The notes beneath the pieces are model-generated. The model did not search any database, was not told where the DNA came from, and saw only the letters and a program-made list of their open reading frames with translations. 64,000 nucleotides of DNA from Planosporangium flavigriseum (GTDB taxonomy: Bacteria > Actinomycetota > Actinomycetes > Mycobacteriales > Micromonosporaceae), in the NCBI RefSeq assembly GCF_011947225.1, contig NZ_JAATVW010000001.1, forward strand, positions 248,001-312,000. The letters are read 5' to 3'. How positions within the stretch are numbered: position 1 is the first letter of the stretch; each line of letters begins with the position of its first letter. Positions 26,662 through 36,557 of the stretch are shown one piece after another. A program made the position numbers and the translations under genes.

Positions 26662-28065
26662 TTACAGTGCGGGCCAGAGGTGAGCCCAGGGCTGGATGCG
26701 CTCGAAGGCCGCGGCCAGCGCCAACACGAGGGCGTCCTGGTGCCTGCGGCCGACGATCTGCAGGCCAACGGGTAGACCCTGCGCGGTCTGCCCCGCTGGT
26801 ACGGAAATGGCCGGCTGACCGGAGAAATTGAACGGGTAGCACGGTGCCCAGGCGAGATGGTCGGCCTTGCGACCGGCGACCTCCGGCGGGTTCACGGCGC
26901 CAAGCCCGAACGCTGACAGTCCCACCGTCGGCGTGACCAAGAGGTCGTATTCGGTGAAGAACTGGTTCAGGATCGCGACGTTCTGCTGCCGCAGCCGCAC
27001 CGCCGCGACATAGTCGACCGCGGTGATGTGCTGGTGAGCCTCGGCGTACGCCACGAGTTCCTGGTCCATCAGCGCCTTCTGCTCCGCCGGACGGCTCGCG
27101 TGCCCGCCCGCCTGCGCCACGCCGTAGAGGGTGTCGAGCAGTTCGTTGATCGACTCCAGCTTCGGCGTAGCCTCCTCGACCGACAGCACGAGCGTCGACA
27201 GGGTGCGGACCGCCCGCGTGACGATCTCCAGGACCTCCGGCTCCACCGGTACGTCGGCGAGGTGCGGGGCCCAGGCCACGCGCAGCCCGCTCGTCCCGTC
27301 CAGCAACGACTCTTCGCCGCTCGACGGGTCGAGAGTGGACAGCGGGTCGCGTGGGTCGTAGCCACGGATCGTCCGGTACAGCAGACCGCAGTCGTCGACG
27401 GTACGCGTCATCGGCCCGACGTGAGCAAGGAGTTCGCTGCCGCCGAGCGCAGGGTAGTGCGCGACGTGCCCGAACGTGGGCTTGAGTCCGACGATGCCGC
27501 AGAAGCTCGCCGGGATCCGGATGGAACCGGCGCCGTCGGACCCGACCGAGAGCGGTCCCATGCCGGCCGCGACCGCCGCGCCCGCACCGCCGCTGGATCC
27601 GCCGGCCGTCTTCGTGGTGTCCCAGGGGTTGCTGCACTCGCCGTGCAACGGATTGTCGGTCGTTCCCCGCCACGCGAACTCGGGCATGCTGGTGCGACCG
27701 ATGACGATCGCACCGGCACTGTGTAGCCGGCGTACCGTCGGCGAGTCGTCGGGGGCGACGAAGTCCTTCATCAGCCGCGACCCCGAGGTGCTGACATCGC
27801 CTTTGAGCCACAGGTTGTCCTTGATGGACACGGGAACGCCGTGGAGCGGCCCGAGGGGTTCCCCCGCGACGACGGCGGCCTCCGCGGCCTTCGCCTGGAC
27901 GAGGGCACGCTCGGCGTGCACATCGACGTACGCGTTGAGCACGTGGTTGAACTGATTGATCCGGCCGAGCACCGCCTCGACGACTTCTACCGGCGAAACG
28001 TCCCGGGAACGGATCATCGCGGCTAACTGCGTCGCCGGAATCTGCCACAGCGGTCGTGCGTCCAT
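26662..28065 (-). CDS. Amidase (amidase signature family)
   Basis: 467 residues. The Ser-cisSer-Lys centre is visible: Lys 82 in VSIKDN, the GGSSGG loop at 155-160 and the nucleophile Ser near 181 in GSDGAGSIRIP. The family hydrolyses amides, nitrile-derived amides or carbamates. It lies 67 bases upstream of the cupin in the same leftward run. Bases 28066-28282 between it and the decayed cupin show no gene, only a 10-bp palindrome CGTGGCCACG at 28115. Confidence 0.92.
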   Translation of the reverse strand: MDARPLWQIPATQLAAMIRSRDVSPVEVVEAVLGRINQFNHVLNAYVDVHAERALVQAKAAEAAVVAGEPLGPLHGVPVSIKDNLWLKGDVSTSGSRLMKDFVAPDDSPTVRRLHSAGAIVIGRTSMPEFAWRGTTDNPLHGECSNPWDTTKTAGGSSGGAGAAVAAGMGPLSVGSDGAGSIRIPASFCGIVGLKPTFGHVAHYPALGGSELLAHVGPMTRTVDDCGLLYRTIRGYDPRDPLSTLDPSSGEESLLDGTSGLRVAWAPHLADVPVEPEVLEIVTRAVRTLSTLVLSVEEATPKLESINELLDTLYGVAQAGGHASRPAEQKALMDQELVAYAEAHQHITAVDYVAAVRLRQQNVAILNQFFTEYDLLVTPTVGLSAFGLGAVNPPEVAGRKADHLAWAPCYPFNFSGQPAISVPAGQTAQGLPVGLQIVGRRHQDALVLALAAAFERIQPWAHLWPAL

Positions 28066-28282
28066 CTGACTCTCCTCGTTCTACGCGGCGCCGGTTATGC
28101 CACGCTTAATAGTTCGTGGCCACGCCACGATCGCGATTAATCAGGGGAATTCAGGACAGGATTCATCGACGCGCTAACCGGATTTGGTCGCGCGTTATCT
28201 AATGCTGGTAATTCAGCCGGCCATTGGCGAGGTGTTCGACCCCGCCGTATGGCGTTGAACGATATTCAAATTCAGGATGCGG

Positions 28283-28595
28283 CTAGTCGTGCAGCCGTTT
28301 TTTCCCTCAGCCCAGAGCCCGATCAGAATATTGCGGTACCGCGCGTCGCTGACGTTCGTCAGTGCGCGCAATGCGCCCACGGGTGCTATTCGAAGGAGTC
28401 TGCCGTCACGTCCCGTGCGCGCGAGCCGTCGGCGTCGGCCACTCCCAGATGGCCATCCGTGTGCTGCATCGCCAGGTGCGGCACCTCGTGCTGGTGCAGC
28501 GGCAGTTCCTCGCGACGATCCAGGCCGACCTGCCAGACCCGTACCAACTCGTTTTCGAACAAAACGCTGCTACCAACCGGAGGCAACTTTGCCAT
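28283..28595 (-). pseudogene. Decayed duplicate of the small cupin gene
   Basis: From the ATG at 28595 the product parallels the cupin at 26289-26594 (VLFENELVRVWQVGLDRREELPLHQHEVPHL, then DGHLGVADADGSRARDVTADSFE). It stops at TAG where the intact copy has TGG, and a one-base deletion shortly after shifts the rest, which is still recognisable as ALTNVSDARYRNILI in another frame. Both lesions make it non-functional. Confidence 0.8.
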
Positions 28596-29134
28596 GGGTG
28601 GACAGCCTCTAGCGCGACAATGATCAGACAAGGACGTCACGGATACGGCATGCGGTAGCGTGCCGAACCTTACTGGACAGTTGCTCCAGCGGTAGCTTTC
28701 GGAGCCAACTGACGTACTCCCACGCACCCAAGATCCCTAGCCCGGGTTGGGGGCTCGCATCTCTGGCCGTGTTCAACTTTCAGGATATGAAAGTTCACTT
28801 ACGTATACGCAAACCTTAACCACGCCATGATCGACACGTCAACAGTTTCAGTCGTAGGCGTGGAAAATTCGGGTTCACGTACGCCTCGTCCAGACCTGCA
28901 CTACGGTCCATTAGCAGGATCCGGTGCTGATGGAGGACGCGAGCCTCGGACGCGGGTACGACTGAGCATCGAACTTTTGGTTGGCGACCAGATTCGGCCG
29001 GAAGGTAATCGACTCCGACGACGTACCAGCCGACGGTGCAAGCGATCGGCCGGAAACCACGCACCACAGACTTCGTCAACCCTGTGGGTGCCGAAAACGC
29101 CATCCACGGGTTGTGACCTGCCGATTCCCGCGAC

Positions 29135-29489
29135 GGAGAATTCCAGCTGGGGCTACCGGCGAATCCACGGCGAGCTGACTACCCCCGCAAGGTCGCCCCT
29201 TCGACGGTCGGGGAGATCCTGCGGCGCAACGGGATCGAGCCCGCACCCCAGCGTGACCGCAGACCTGGGCCACTTTCCTGCGCGGCCAAGCACACGCGAT
29301 CCTCGCTGCCGACTTCTTCGAGATCCAGCCCTTGACCGGAGCACGGCTGTACGTCTTCGCTCCGCGCCGCGGCGCCCCTGCGCCCGCTCCCCCCAACCGA
29401 TAACCGCACCGGACCGACTCGCCCGCCTCGACATCCGACGACGCGACCGACTCGACGGCATCCTCCACGAGTACCGACATGCCGCTTGA
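29135..29489 (+). pseudogene. Shattered integrase-core transposase
   Basis: Fragments in successive frames: SSWGYRRIHGEL, then VAPSTVGEILRRNGIEPAPQRD, then WATFLRGQAHAILAADFFEIQPLTGARLYVFA, then the C-terminal DRLDGILHEYRHAA. They follow the order of the rve-type transposase at 56344-57483 but with several frameshifts and loss of the catalytic region. Bases 28596-29134 contain nothing I can assign. Confidence 0.65.
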
Positions 29490-29518
29490 TCTGCCCGGGC
29501 GGTGTTTTCGGCGCCGCG

Positions 29519-29554
29519 AAAGGCTCGTTACCGAAGATCCGGTAACGAGCCTTT
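29519..29554. terminator. Hairpin in right attachment repeat
   Basis: Identical to the left copy: a 15-bp stem AAAGGCTCGTTACCG / CGGTAACGAGCCTTT with loop AAGATC, directly after the tRNA remnant on the reverse strand. Confidence 0.75.
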
Positions 29555-29762
29555 GACCTGCTGTTTCTCTGGTGGGCGATACTGGGTTTGAACCAGTGAC
29601 CTCTTTCGGGTCAAGAAACGAACGGTCCGCGCCACCCTGGCCAGCACAAACAGGAGAAGCCGCAGGTCACGGTATGCCGATGCGAGCAGCTCAGCCCGGT
29701 CCGGCGCGGTTCGGCACCGTTCGGCACGCCCTGCTGCTCCCAATCTGCTCCCCCGCCGATCA
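29519..29762 (-). repeat. Right copy of tRNA-3'-end integration footprint (att-like)
   Basis: On the reverse strand: GAGGTC ACTGG TTCAAAC CCAGT ATCGCCC A CCA (about 29570-29605), i.e. the T-arm, acceptor strand and intact CCA of a tRNA, then the hairpin. The 5' half is absent. With the left copy it encloses about 12 kb carrying the amide cluster. The right part (to 29762) again resembles an integrase C-terminal tail, ending GAGCAGATTGGGAGCAG on the reverse strand. Confidence 0.7.
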
Positions 29763-29812
29763 CCCCATATGTGAGCCGCGATCAGCGATTAACCGCTACA
29801 GCCGTAGCTACT

Positions 29813-29838
29813 ACCGCCGCCTTCGCCGCAGCGGCGGT
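29813..29838 (-). terminator. Possible terminator after the YhfX operon
   Basis: ACCGCCGC and GCGGCGGT pair across a 10-base loop, about 40 bases beyond the stop of the last gene of the leftward operon. It is short and has no T tract. Confidence 0.35.
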
Positions 29839-29875
29839 CACGCATGGCGCAGCATCCGCGCGGCTGTTCCTCGAC

Positions 29876-31069
29876 TCAGACCGAGACTTTCCGCCCGTCA
29901 ACGGTGAACAAGCCTTCGACCCGCGGATTTCCGCTCTGGATACCGGAGACGGGAGCCACGAGGCTGCGCGTGTAGAACGCCTGTGCCCGGAAGCAGAACA
30001 CCACCGAGTCGCCGGGCCGCAGGGAACGCTGCGGCGTCTGCGCGAGCCGGCCGTAGAAGTCGATGACCTGGTGGTTCTGGCTGAGGGTGGCGTCCACCCG
30101 CTGCTTCACCGCCGTCTCGTAGTCCGCGCCCACGAGCGCCTGCGGCTGGTAGTCGACCGATCCGATGCACAGGTACAGCCCGCCACCGAAGCAGAAGGCG
30201 GTGTCCCCGTCGAGGTGGCTGACCTCGCTGAGGTAGAGCATGGCGGGGCGCTCGGGCAGTTCGGCGAAGGCGTGGTACGCACCCGTGGCGGTGAACCCGT
30301 GGCCGGGCTCGACCTGGGTGACGCCCGCGTCGGCGAGCATGGCCAGGTTGACCGTGGAGGTCTCCCCCGGGCCGTTCACCGCGACGTCGGTCCAGCCCGC
30401 CTTGTGCAGCCGCTCGACGGCCCGCGAGAGCGTACGCAGGTTCGGCGACGGCACGACCTTGTGTGCCTCCCGGTCGAACACCAGCGCCGGGTAGCTGGTG
30501 ATGCCGCCGAAGTGGGCGCCCTCGAGCGCGTCGAGCCGCTGGGCCACCGCTTCGATGTCATCGGCGTCGAAGCCGCCGGCGTGGGTCTCGATGACGAGCC
30601 CGTCTTCGTCGTACACCCGCGCGAGCAGTCGCTGGTCCCGGCCGATGGCGGCGGCCGCGGCGGCCGCTTCGGCGGCCTTCGTGTCGTCGAACACGGTCCA
30701 GTTCTGCGGCGCCATCGCCGCCGCCTCCGGCGCGGAGTGGCGGGGAATCTGCACCAGGTGACCGATGTGGCCGACGGGCTGGTCGGCGTCGCGGATGGCA
30801 CGGGCGCAGGTCATGTCCACCGCCACGAAGGAGTCCACCCCGCTGGCGCGCAGCTTCTCGAGCGCGACCGGGTTGCGCCCGAACTGCTTGGTCATGGCGA
30901 TGACGTCGAGTCCGAGCCGGTGCGCTTCCCCGCACAGCGTCTCGGCGTTGATGCCCAGCATGTCCAGGTCGATCACGTACGTGTCCGGGGGCAGTTCTCC
31001 GGACTGGTGCAGTTCGATCGCCGCGCGGGCGAACGCCGGGTTCTGGGATACCAGGTTGTTGAGGAACAT
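29876..31069 (-). CDS. YhfX-like PLP-dependent enzyme, copy 1
   Basis: 397 residues of the YhfX branch of the alanine-racemase-like (fold type III) superfamily. The PLP-Lys motif is VIAMTKQFGRNP near residue 58, and the family blocks GHIGHLVQIPRHS and VEPGHGFTATG are present. E. coli YhfX is uncharacterised; fold-type-III relatives racemise or decarboxylate amino acids. It is last in the ABC operon, after the ATPase. It differs strongly from the second copy at 31882-33096 in sequence but not in layout, suggesting two substrates or a heteromeric enzyme. Confidence 0.8.
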   Translation of the reverse strand: MFLNNLVSQNPAFARAAIELHQSGELPPDTYVIDLDMLGINAETLCGEAHRLGLDVIAMTKQFGRNPVALEKLRASGVDSFVAVDMTCARAIRDADQPVGHIGHLVQIPRHSAPEAAAMAPQNWTVFDDTKAAEAAAAAAAIGRDQRLLARVYDEDGLVIETHAGGFDADDIEAVAQRLDALEGAHFGGITSYPALVFDREAHKVVPSPNLRTLSRAVERLHKAGWTDVAVNGPGETSTVNLAMLADAGVTQVEPGHGFTATGAYHAFAELPERPAMLYLSEVSHLDGDTAFCFGGGLYLCIGSVDYQPQALVGADYETAVKQRVDATLSQNHQVIDFYGRLAQTPQRSLRPGDSVVFCFRAQAFYTRSLVAPVSGIQSGNPRVEGLFTVDGRKVSV

Positions 31070-31090
31070 GCGTTTCTCCGTATGAGCAGG

Positions 31091-31879
<789 letters not shown>

Positions 31880-31881
31880 CG

Positions 31882-33096
31882 TCAGATCCTCCCGCGCGCG
31901 ATGACATCGTGGGCCGACAGCGGCGCCGCGCCGTTGGCCGCCCACACTCCTTCGACCTTCGGAGTGCCGGTCGAGATGCCCGAGATCGCGGCCGTGAGGC
32001 CGCGGGTCACGAACACCTGGGGGCGGAACCCGAACAGCACCGTGTCGCCGACGGCGACGCGCCGGCCGTCGAGCGGGATCGTCGCGTAGTAGTCGATGGC
32101 CTCCGGCGCGGGCATGTCCACCGCGAGGACCGGCGCCCGCTCCACAGCGTCGTTGACCACGAGCGCGGAGGTGTGGGAGCTGCCGAGCACCGGGTCGACG
32201 TACAGGCCACCGCCGAACACGTACGCCGAGTCGTTCCACAGGTGGGAGACCTCGCTGACGTACACGATCGCGGGGTCCTCGACGAGGTCTTCGACCGCGT
32301 GCCAGGGGGTCGTACCGGTGAGGCCGTGACCGGGCTCGACCTGGGTCGCTCCGGCCTCGGCGAGGAGTTCGAGCATCGCGGTGGACGTCGTGCCGGGCGT
32401 GTTCAGCTCGATGTCCGTACGACCGGCGGCACGCAGCGCGGCGGCCGCCGCGCGCAGCGTCTCCAGGTTCGACGTGGTGCGTACCTTGCCGGCTTCCGCG
32501 TCGAACAGCGCGGTGGGGAACGTGGTGATCCCCGCGAACCGGGCACCGGGCAGGGCGTCGAGCCGGTCGGCGACGGCCACCACCTCGTCGGCGGGGAAGC
32601 CGCCCTCGTGTCCGCGGTAGAACTTGTCCTGCGGCGAAATGATCCGCGCCAGCAGGTCCTGCGTACGGCCGAGAGCCTGGGCCGCTGCGGCCGCCTCCCG
32701 CGCCTTCTCGTCGTTGAAGACGGTCCAGTACAGCGGCTCCAGCGCCGCCGCGTCCCCTGCGGAGTGTCGCGGGATCTGAACCAGGTGTCCGATGTGGCCG
32801 GTCCGCAGGCCGCCGGACGCGGCGGCGACGCCACACTCCAGGTCGACGGCGACCGAGTGGCTGATCCCCGACTCGACCAGCCGGCGCGACACGTCGGGAT
32901 TGCGCCCGATCTGCTTGGTCATCGCGAACGCCTTGAGCCCGAGGCGGTCCGCCTCGGCGCGGATCGCCGCGGCGTTGCGACCCACCGCGTCGAGGTCGAT
33001 GGCGTAGCAGTTGGGGGGCAGCTTGCCGTCCCGGTGGAGGGTCGCCGCGGCCTCCAGCAGTGCCGGGTTCCGGCGGCGGAGAAGATCGAGGAACAT
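31882..33096 (-). CDS. YhfX-like PLP-dependent enzyme, copy 2
   Basis: 404 residues with the same fold-type-III pattern as copy 1: AFAMTKQIGRNPDVSRR (PLP Lys near 61), TGHIGHLVQIPRHS, and VEPGHGLTGTTPWHA. The substrate is unknown. Position inside an import operon together with an M20 hydrolase and ROK kinase suggests the imported compound contains an amino acid or amino-sugar moiety processed by PLP chemistry (inference). Confidence 0.8.
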   Translation of the reverse strand: MFLDLLRRRNPALLEAAATLHRDGKLPPNCYAIDLDAVGRNAAAIRAEADRLGLKAFAMTKQIGRNPDVSRRLVESGISHSVAVDLECGVAAASGGLRTGHIGHLVQIPRHSAGDAAALEPLYWTVFNDEKAREAAAAAQALGRTQDLLARIISPQDKFYRGHEGGFPADEVVAVADRLDALPGARFAGITTFPTALFDAEAGKVRTTSNLETLRAAAAALRAAGRTDIELNTPGTTSTAMLELLAEAGATQVEPGHGLTGTTPWHAVEDLVEDPAIVYVSEVSHLWNDSAYVFGGGLYVDPVLGSSHTSALVVNDAVERAPVLAVDMPAPEAIDYYATIPLDGRRVAVGDTVLFGFRPQVFVTRGLTAAISGISTGTPKVEGVWAANGAAPLSAHDVIARGRI

Positions 33097-33105
33097 GGGG
33101 TCTCC

Positions 33106-34077
33106 TTACTGGTTCTTCTTGCCGCGCAGCGAGAAGGAGACGGCAATGAGGATGATGATCGCCCGGGCGACCATCTGCTGGGACACCGACAGCCCGGCGA
33201 GGACCAGGCCGTTGTTGAGCATGCTCATCAGCAGGCTGCCGATCAGCGCGCCGACAACGGAGCCCTTGCCACCGAACAGGCTCGTACCGCCGACGATCGC
33301 CGCGGCGATGACGGTCATCAGATCCGCCTCGCCCAACGTGTACCGGGCCCCCTGCAGCCGCCCGGCGTAGAGCAGCCCAGCGACCGCGGCGGTCATGGCG
33401 CTCCCGACGAGCACCATGACACGCACGCGGTTCACCTTGATACCGCTGACCCGCGCCGCCGACGCGTTGTTGCCGACAGCGAGCACGTGCGCGCCGTACC
33501 GCTTCCGCTGCAGCAGGACCCAGCCGACGAAGACGGCCGCGGCGGTCCACCACACCAGGATCGGCAGGCCGAGCAGTTCCCCGCCACCGAAGAACGTCAC
33601 CAGCGTGCTGTCGGTCACCGGGACCGACTGCAGGTTGGTCAGCTGCCGCGCCAGGCCCGCCACCAGCCCCATCGTGGCCAGCGTGACGAGGAAGGACGGC
33701 AGCCGCACGAGGGTCACGAACAGCCCGTTGACCAGGCCGACGGCCAGACCGACGGCCAGGCTGACGAGCACCGCGAGCCACCACTGTTCAGTTTCGCGCG
33801 CCGTCACCGCGGCGGCGAGCGCCGACAGCGCCACGACCGAACCGATGGACAGGTCGATCTCGCCGGCACTGAGCACGAAGACCATGCCGATCGCCATGAC
33901 CGTCACCGGCGCGGCCTGGATGACGATGTTCGCCAGGTTCTCCGGGGTCAGGAAGTACTGCGTCTGGGTGACCGCGAAGAACGCGAACACCAGCACAAAT
34001 CCGATGTAGACCACGTAGTTCTTGGCGTCGAACTTCTTCATCCACCCCCTCGGACTCGCCTGGGTGCTGACGGTCAT
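33106..34077 (-). CDS. Sugar-type ABC transporter permease (RbsC-like)
   Basis: 323 residues with about eight to ten helices. The RbsC-class motifs GEIDLSIGSVVALSALAAAV near residue 72 and VIAAAIVGGTSLFGGKGSVVGALIGSLLM near 250 are present. The end is basic (RGKKNQ). It lies between a binding-protein gene (62 bases) and YhfX copy 2 (10 bases) and is the only permease in the operon, presumably serving both binding proteins. Confidence 0.92.
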   Translation of the reverse strand: MTVSTQASPRGWMKKFDAKNYVVYIGFVLVFAFFAVTQTQYFLTPENLANIVIQAAPVTVMAIGMVFVLSAGEIDLSIGSVVALSALAAAVTARETEQWWLAVLVSLAVGLAVGLVNGLFVTLVRLPSFLVTLATMGLVAGLARQLTNLQSVPVTDSTLVTFFGGGELLGLPILVWWTAAAVFVGWVLLQRKRYGAHVLAVGNNASAARVSGIKVNRVRVMVLVGSAMTAAVAGLLYAGRLQGARYTLGEADLMTVIAAAIVGGTSLFGGKGSVVGALIGSLLMSMLNNGLVLAGLSVSQQMVARAIIILIAVSFSLRGKKNQ

Positions 34078-34138
34078 GGCGATGCTCCTTCTCGTCCTTC
34101 GTATGCCTTCAGAGCTGTCGGGGCGGCGGCTTGCCGGA

Positions 34139-35317
34139 CTACTTGCTGGCGGCGGCGATGTCGGCGGGCAGGGTCACGCCGAACGTCGACTCCCAGCCCT
34201 GCTTGAGGTTCTTCTTCGTGACCGGGAAGGCCGGCACGACGGCCATCGGCGGAGCCTGCTTGCCGAGGAGGCCGTAGGCGCCGGAGATGGCGAGCGTGTG
34301 GCCGAACTCGACCGCCAGGGTGGAGGTCATCTCCTTGATCAGGCCACCCCGAGCCATGTCGAGGGCGTTGGTGTTGCCCAGGTCGATCGTGTAGACGCCG
34401 ATGTCCTGGCGGCCGGCGTTGCGCAGCGCGGCGACCACGCCCTCGGCGGCCGTGTCCCACGGCGCGAAGATGGCCTTGATGTCGGGGTGCCGGGCGATCA
34501 TCGCCGACGCGATGTCCTCGACCTTGGCCGGGTCGGCCATCGGTGCCCGCTCCACAACCTCGATGCCCGGGTACTTCGCCTTCAGCGTCTGCTCGAACGC
34601 GCGCTCGCGCTCGTTCACCACGAAGAAGTTGGCGTCGTAGAAGATCTGCCCGATCTTGGCCTTGCCGCCCAGGTCGTCACCGAGGGCCTTGGCGGTCACG
34701 TCGCCGAGCCCCTTGAGGTCGTAGGTGACCAGGCTGATGTAGTCCTTGCCGGCCTTGAAGTCCTTCGGCTTGACGCTCGCGAACACGAGCTTGACGCCCT
34801 GGTCGACCGCGGGCTTGAAGGTCGCGAAGTCGGCCACCGGGTCGAGCGCGATGGTGACGATGAGGTCGGGCTTGAGGGCCAGCACGCTCTGCACGTCGTT
34901 GGCCAGCCGCGGCTGGTCCATGTTGGCGTCCGTGGTGGCGATGACCTGCACGCCCAGCTGCTCGAACGTCTCCTTGACGCCCGTGGCGAGGGCGTTCATG
35001 AAGGGCGAGGAGGTGTGCCAGACGATCGCGGCGCGGTAGTTGCCCTTCTTGACCTTCTCGACCTCCTCGGGGGTCAGCTTCACGTCGCGGTACCACACCG
35101 GGGTCTCGCCGTCCGGTCCGCGCGTCTCGATCGTGTCGGCCAGCGGGACGGGCGACTTGTAGCGCTTGAGGCCGCCCGCGTCGGTCTCGATGACGGAGTC
35201 CACCGTCTTGCCGGAGTTGGCGGCCGTCGACGACTTGTTGCTGTCGACGCTGCAACCGCCGATCAGCAGTCCCGCCCCCGCCGCGGCGGCTAGCGACACG
35301 AAAGCCCGTCTTCTCAT
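34139..35317 (-). CDS. ABC substrate-binding lipoprotein 1 (periplasmic-binding type I)
   Basis: 392 residues. RRRAFVSLAAAAGAGLLIGGC is a lipoprotein signal with Cys near residue 22 and an Arg-rich, Tat-like head. The mature part has VEKVKKGNYRAAIVWHTSSPFMNALATGVKETFEQLGVQVIATTDANMD and the hinge motif of sugar/autoinducer binders, and shares its plan with the second binder 106 bases upstream. Confidence 0.9.
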   Translation of the reverse strand: MRRRAFVSLAAAAGAGLLIGGCSVDSNKSSTAANSGKTVDSVIETDAGGLKRYKSPVPLADTIETRGPDGETPVWYRDVKLTPEEVEKVKKGNYRAAIVWHTSSPFMNALATGVKETFEQLGVQVIATTDANMDQPRLANDVQSVLALKPDLIVTIALDPVADFATFKPAVDQGVKLVFASVKPKDFKAGKDYISLVTYDLKGLGDVTAKALGDDLGGKAKIGQIFYDANFFVVNERERAFEQTLKAKYPGIEVVERAPMADPAKVEDIASAMIARHPDIKAIFAPWDTAAEGVVAALRNAGRQDIGVYTIDLGNTNALDMARGGLIKEMTSTLAVEFGHTLAISGAYGLLGKQAPPMAVVPAFPVTKKNLKQGWESTFGVTLPADIAAASK

Positions 35318-35387
35318 AGAGTGCTGCTCCTTGTTCGTTGAAAGTCCTGCTTGTCGGCGCGAGAGGGCGCCGTGGTCACGGTCGGAT

Positions 35388-35415
35388 GGATACGGCGCGG
35401 CTTCGCGCCGTATCC
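35388..35415 (-). terminator. Intra-operon hairpin between the two binding-protein genes
   Basis: GGATACGGCGCG and CGCGCCGTATCC form a perfect 12-bp stem around GCTT, eight bases past the stop of the upstream binding-protein gene. A tight GC stem without a T run suggests mRNA stabilisation or partial termination, giving unequal amounts of the two binders. Confidence 0.65.
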
Positions 35416-35422
35416 GTCTCGA

Positions 35423-36553
35423 CTACTTGTTGAGGGCGTCCTTGACGGCCTTGGGCACGTCCTGGTGCCAGGCCGCGTAGCCCTCGGCGATGTTGTCGCG
35501 GGTCACGGTGACGGCGTCGACGATGCCGAACTCCGGCGCCTGCTTGCCGATCAGCGAGTACGCGGCCGAGACCGCCATGGCCTTGCCGAACTCGTACGCC
35601 TTGTCGCAGACGAGCCCGACCGTGGCGCCCTTCGCGGCCATGTTGGTGGCGATGGTGTCGTCGAGGTCGATGGTGGCGAGCTTCGTCGTCGTGTTGCCGG
35701 CGTTGTTGAGGGCGGCGAGCACGCCCTGGGCGGGCTGGGCCCAGCTGGTGTAGATGCCGCCGAGGTTCGGGTGCTGAGCGATGACCGCGTTGGCGATCTC
35801 CTCGGCCTTGTTGGGGTCCGAGAAGCCCTGCTGCGCCACGATCTTGATGTCGGGGAACTCCTTCTGGAGCGTCACCTTGAACGCGGCGTCACGCATGTTC
35901 GTGACGTGGAACTGGGCGTCGTAGAAGATGATGCCGACCTCGCCCTTGCCGCCCATGGCCTTACCGAGCGCCTCTGCGGCGCGCTTGCCGAGCTGGAAGA
36001 GGTCACCGGTGACGATGGCCTGGTACTGCTTGCCCCAGGTGTACCCCTCCGGCGCCTGGTCGGCGTAGATCAGCTTCACGCCCTGGTCCACGGCGGCCTG
36101 GTACGCCGCGCCACCGGTCGTCGGGTCGACGGCCTGGCCGAGGATCACGTTCGGCTTGCGCGCCAGCGCGGTCTGGATCTGGTTGGCCTGGGTCGCCGGG
36201 TCGAACTTCGCGTCCGCGGTGGCGACCACCTCGATGCCGAGCCGGGCGAACTCGTCCAGCGCGCCCTGCTGCACGGCACCCGACCACGCCGACATCTCGT
36301 GCCAGAGCAGCGCCGCTTTGAAGTGGCCCGCCTTGACCTGGGCGACCTCGGCGTCGGTCAGCTTGAGATCGGTGACGTGGGTCGGCTGCTCGCCCTTCGG
36401 CCCGACCGTCCCGGTGATTTTCTTGTCGATGACGGTGTTCGACGGCACCGCCGAGCTGCTCGACTTCTCACCGCCCGCCCCGCCACCGCATGCGGCGAGC
36501 GCCAGGCTGGCGGCGAGCGCGACGACACCAATCGTTAAACGTTTACGGTTCAT
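35423..36553 (-). CDS. ABC substrate-binding lipoprotein 2 (periplasmic-binding type I)
   Basis: 376 residues from the ATG at 36553 (ribosome site GGTAAGGAA). LTIGVVALAASLALAACGGG is a clear lipobox. The mature protein (AEVAQVKAGHFKAALLWHEMSAWSGAVQQGALDEFARLGIEVVATADAKFDP) is related to binder 1 yet distinct, so the operon probably arose by duplication and divergence. It is immediately downstream of the M20 gene. Confidence 0.9.
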   Translation of the reverse strand: MNRKRLTIGVVALAASLALAACGGGAGGEKSSSSAVPSNTVIDKKITGTVGPKGEQPTHVTDLKLTDAEVAQVKAGHFKAALLWHEMSAWSGAVQQGALDEFARLGIEVVATADAKFDPATQANQIQTALARKPNVILGQAVDPTTGGAAYQAAVDQGVKLIYADQAPEGYTWGKQYQAIVTGDLFQLGKRAAEALGKAMGGKGEVGIIFYDAQFHVTNMRDAAFKVTLQKEFPDIKIVAQQGFSDPNKAEEIANAVIAQHPNLGGIYTSWAQPAQGVLAALNNAGNTTTKLATIDLDDTIATNMAAKGATVGLVCDKAYEFGKAMAVSAAYSLIGKQAPEFGIVDAVTVTRDNIAEGYAAWHQDVPKAVKDALNK

Positions 36554-36557
36554 TTCC

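Noticed and set aside
29570-29612. tRNA gene at the right repeat
   Set aside because: Although CCA is intact, the 5' half is missing, so it is an integration footprint, not a functional tRNA.
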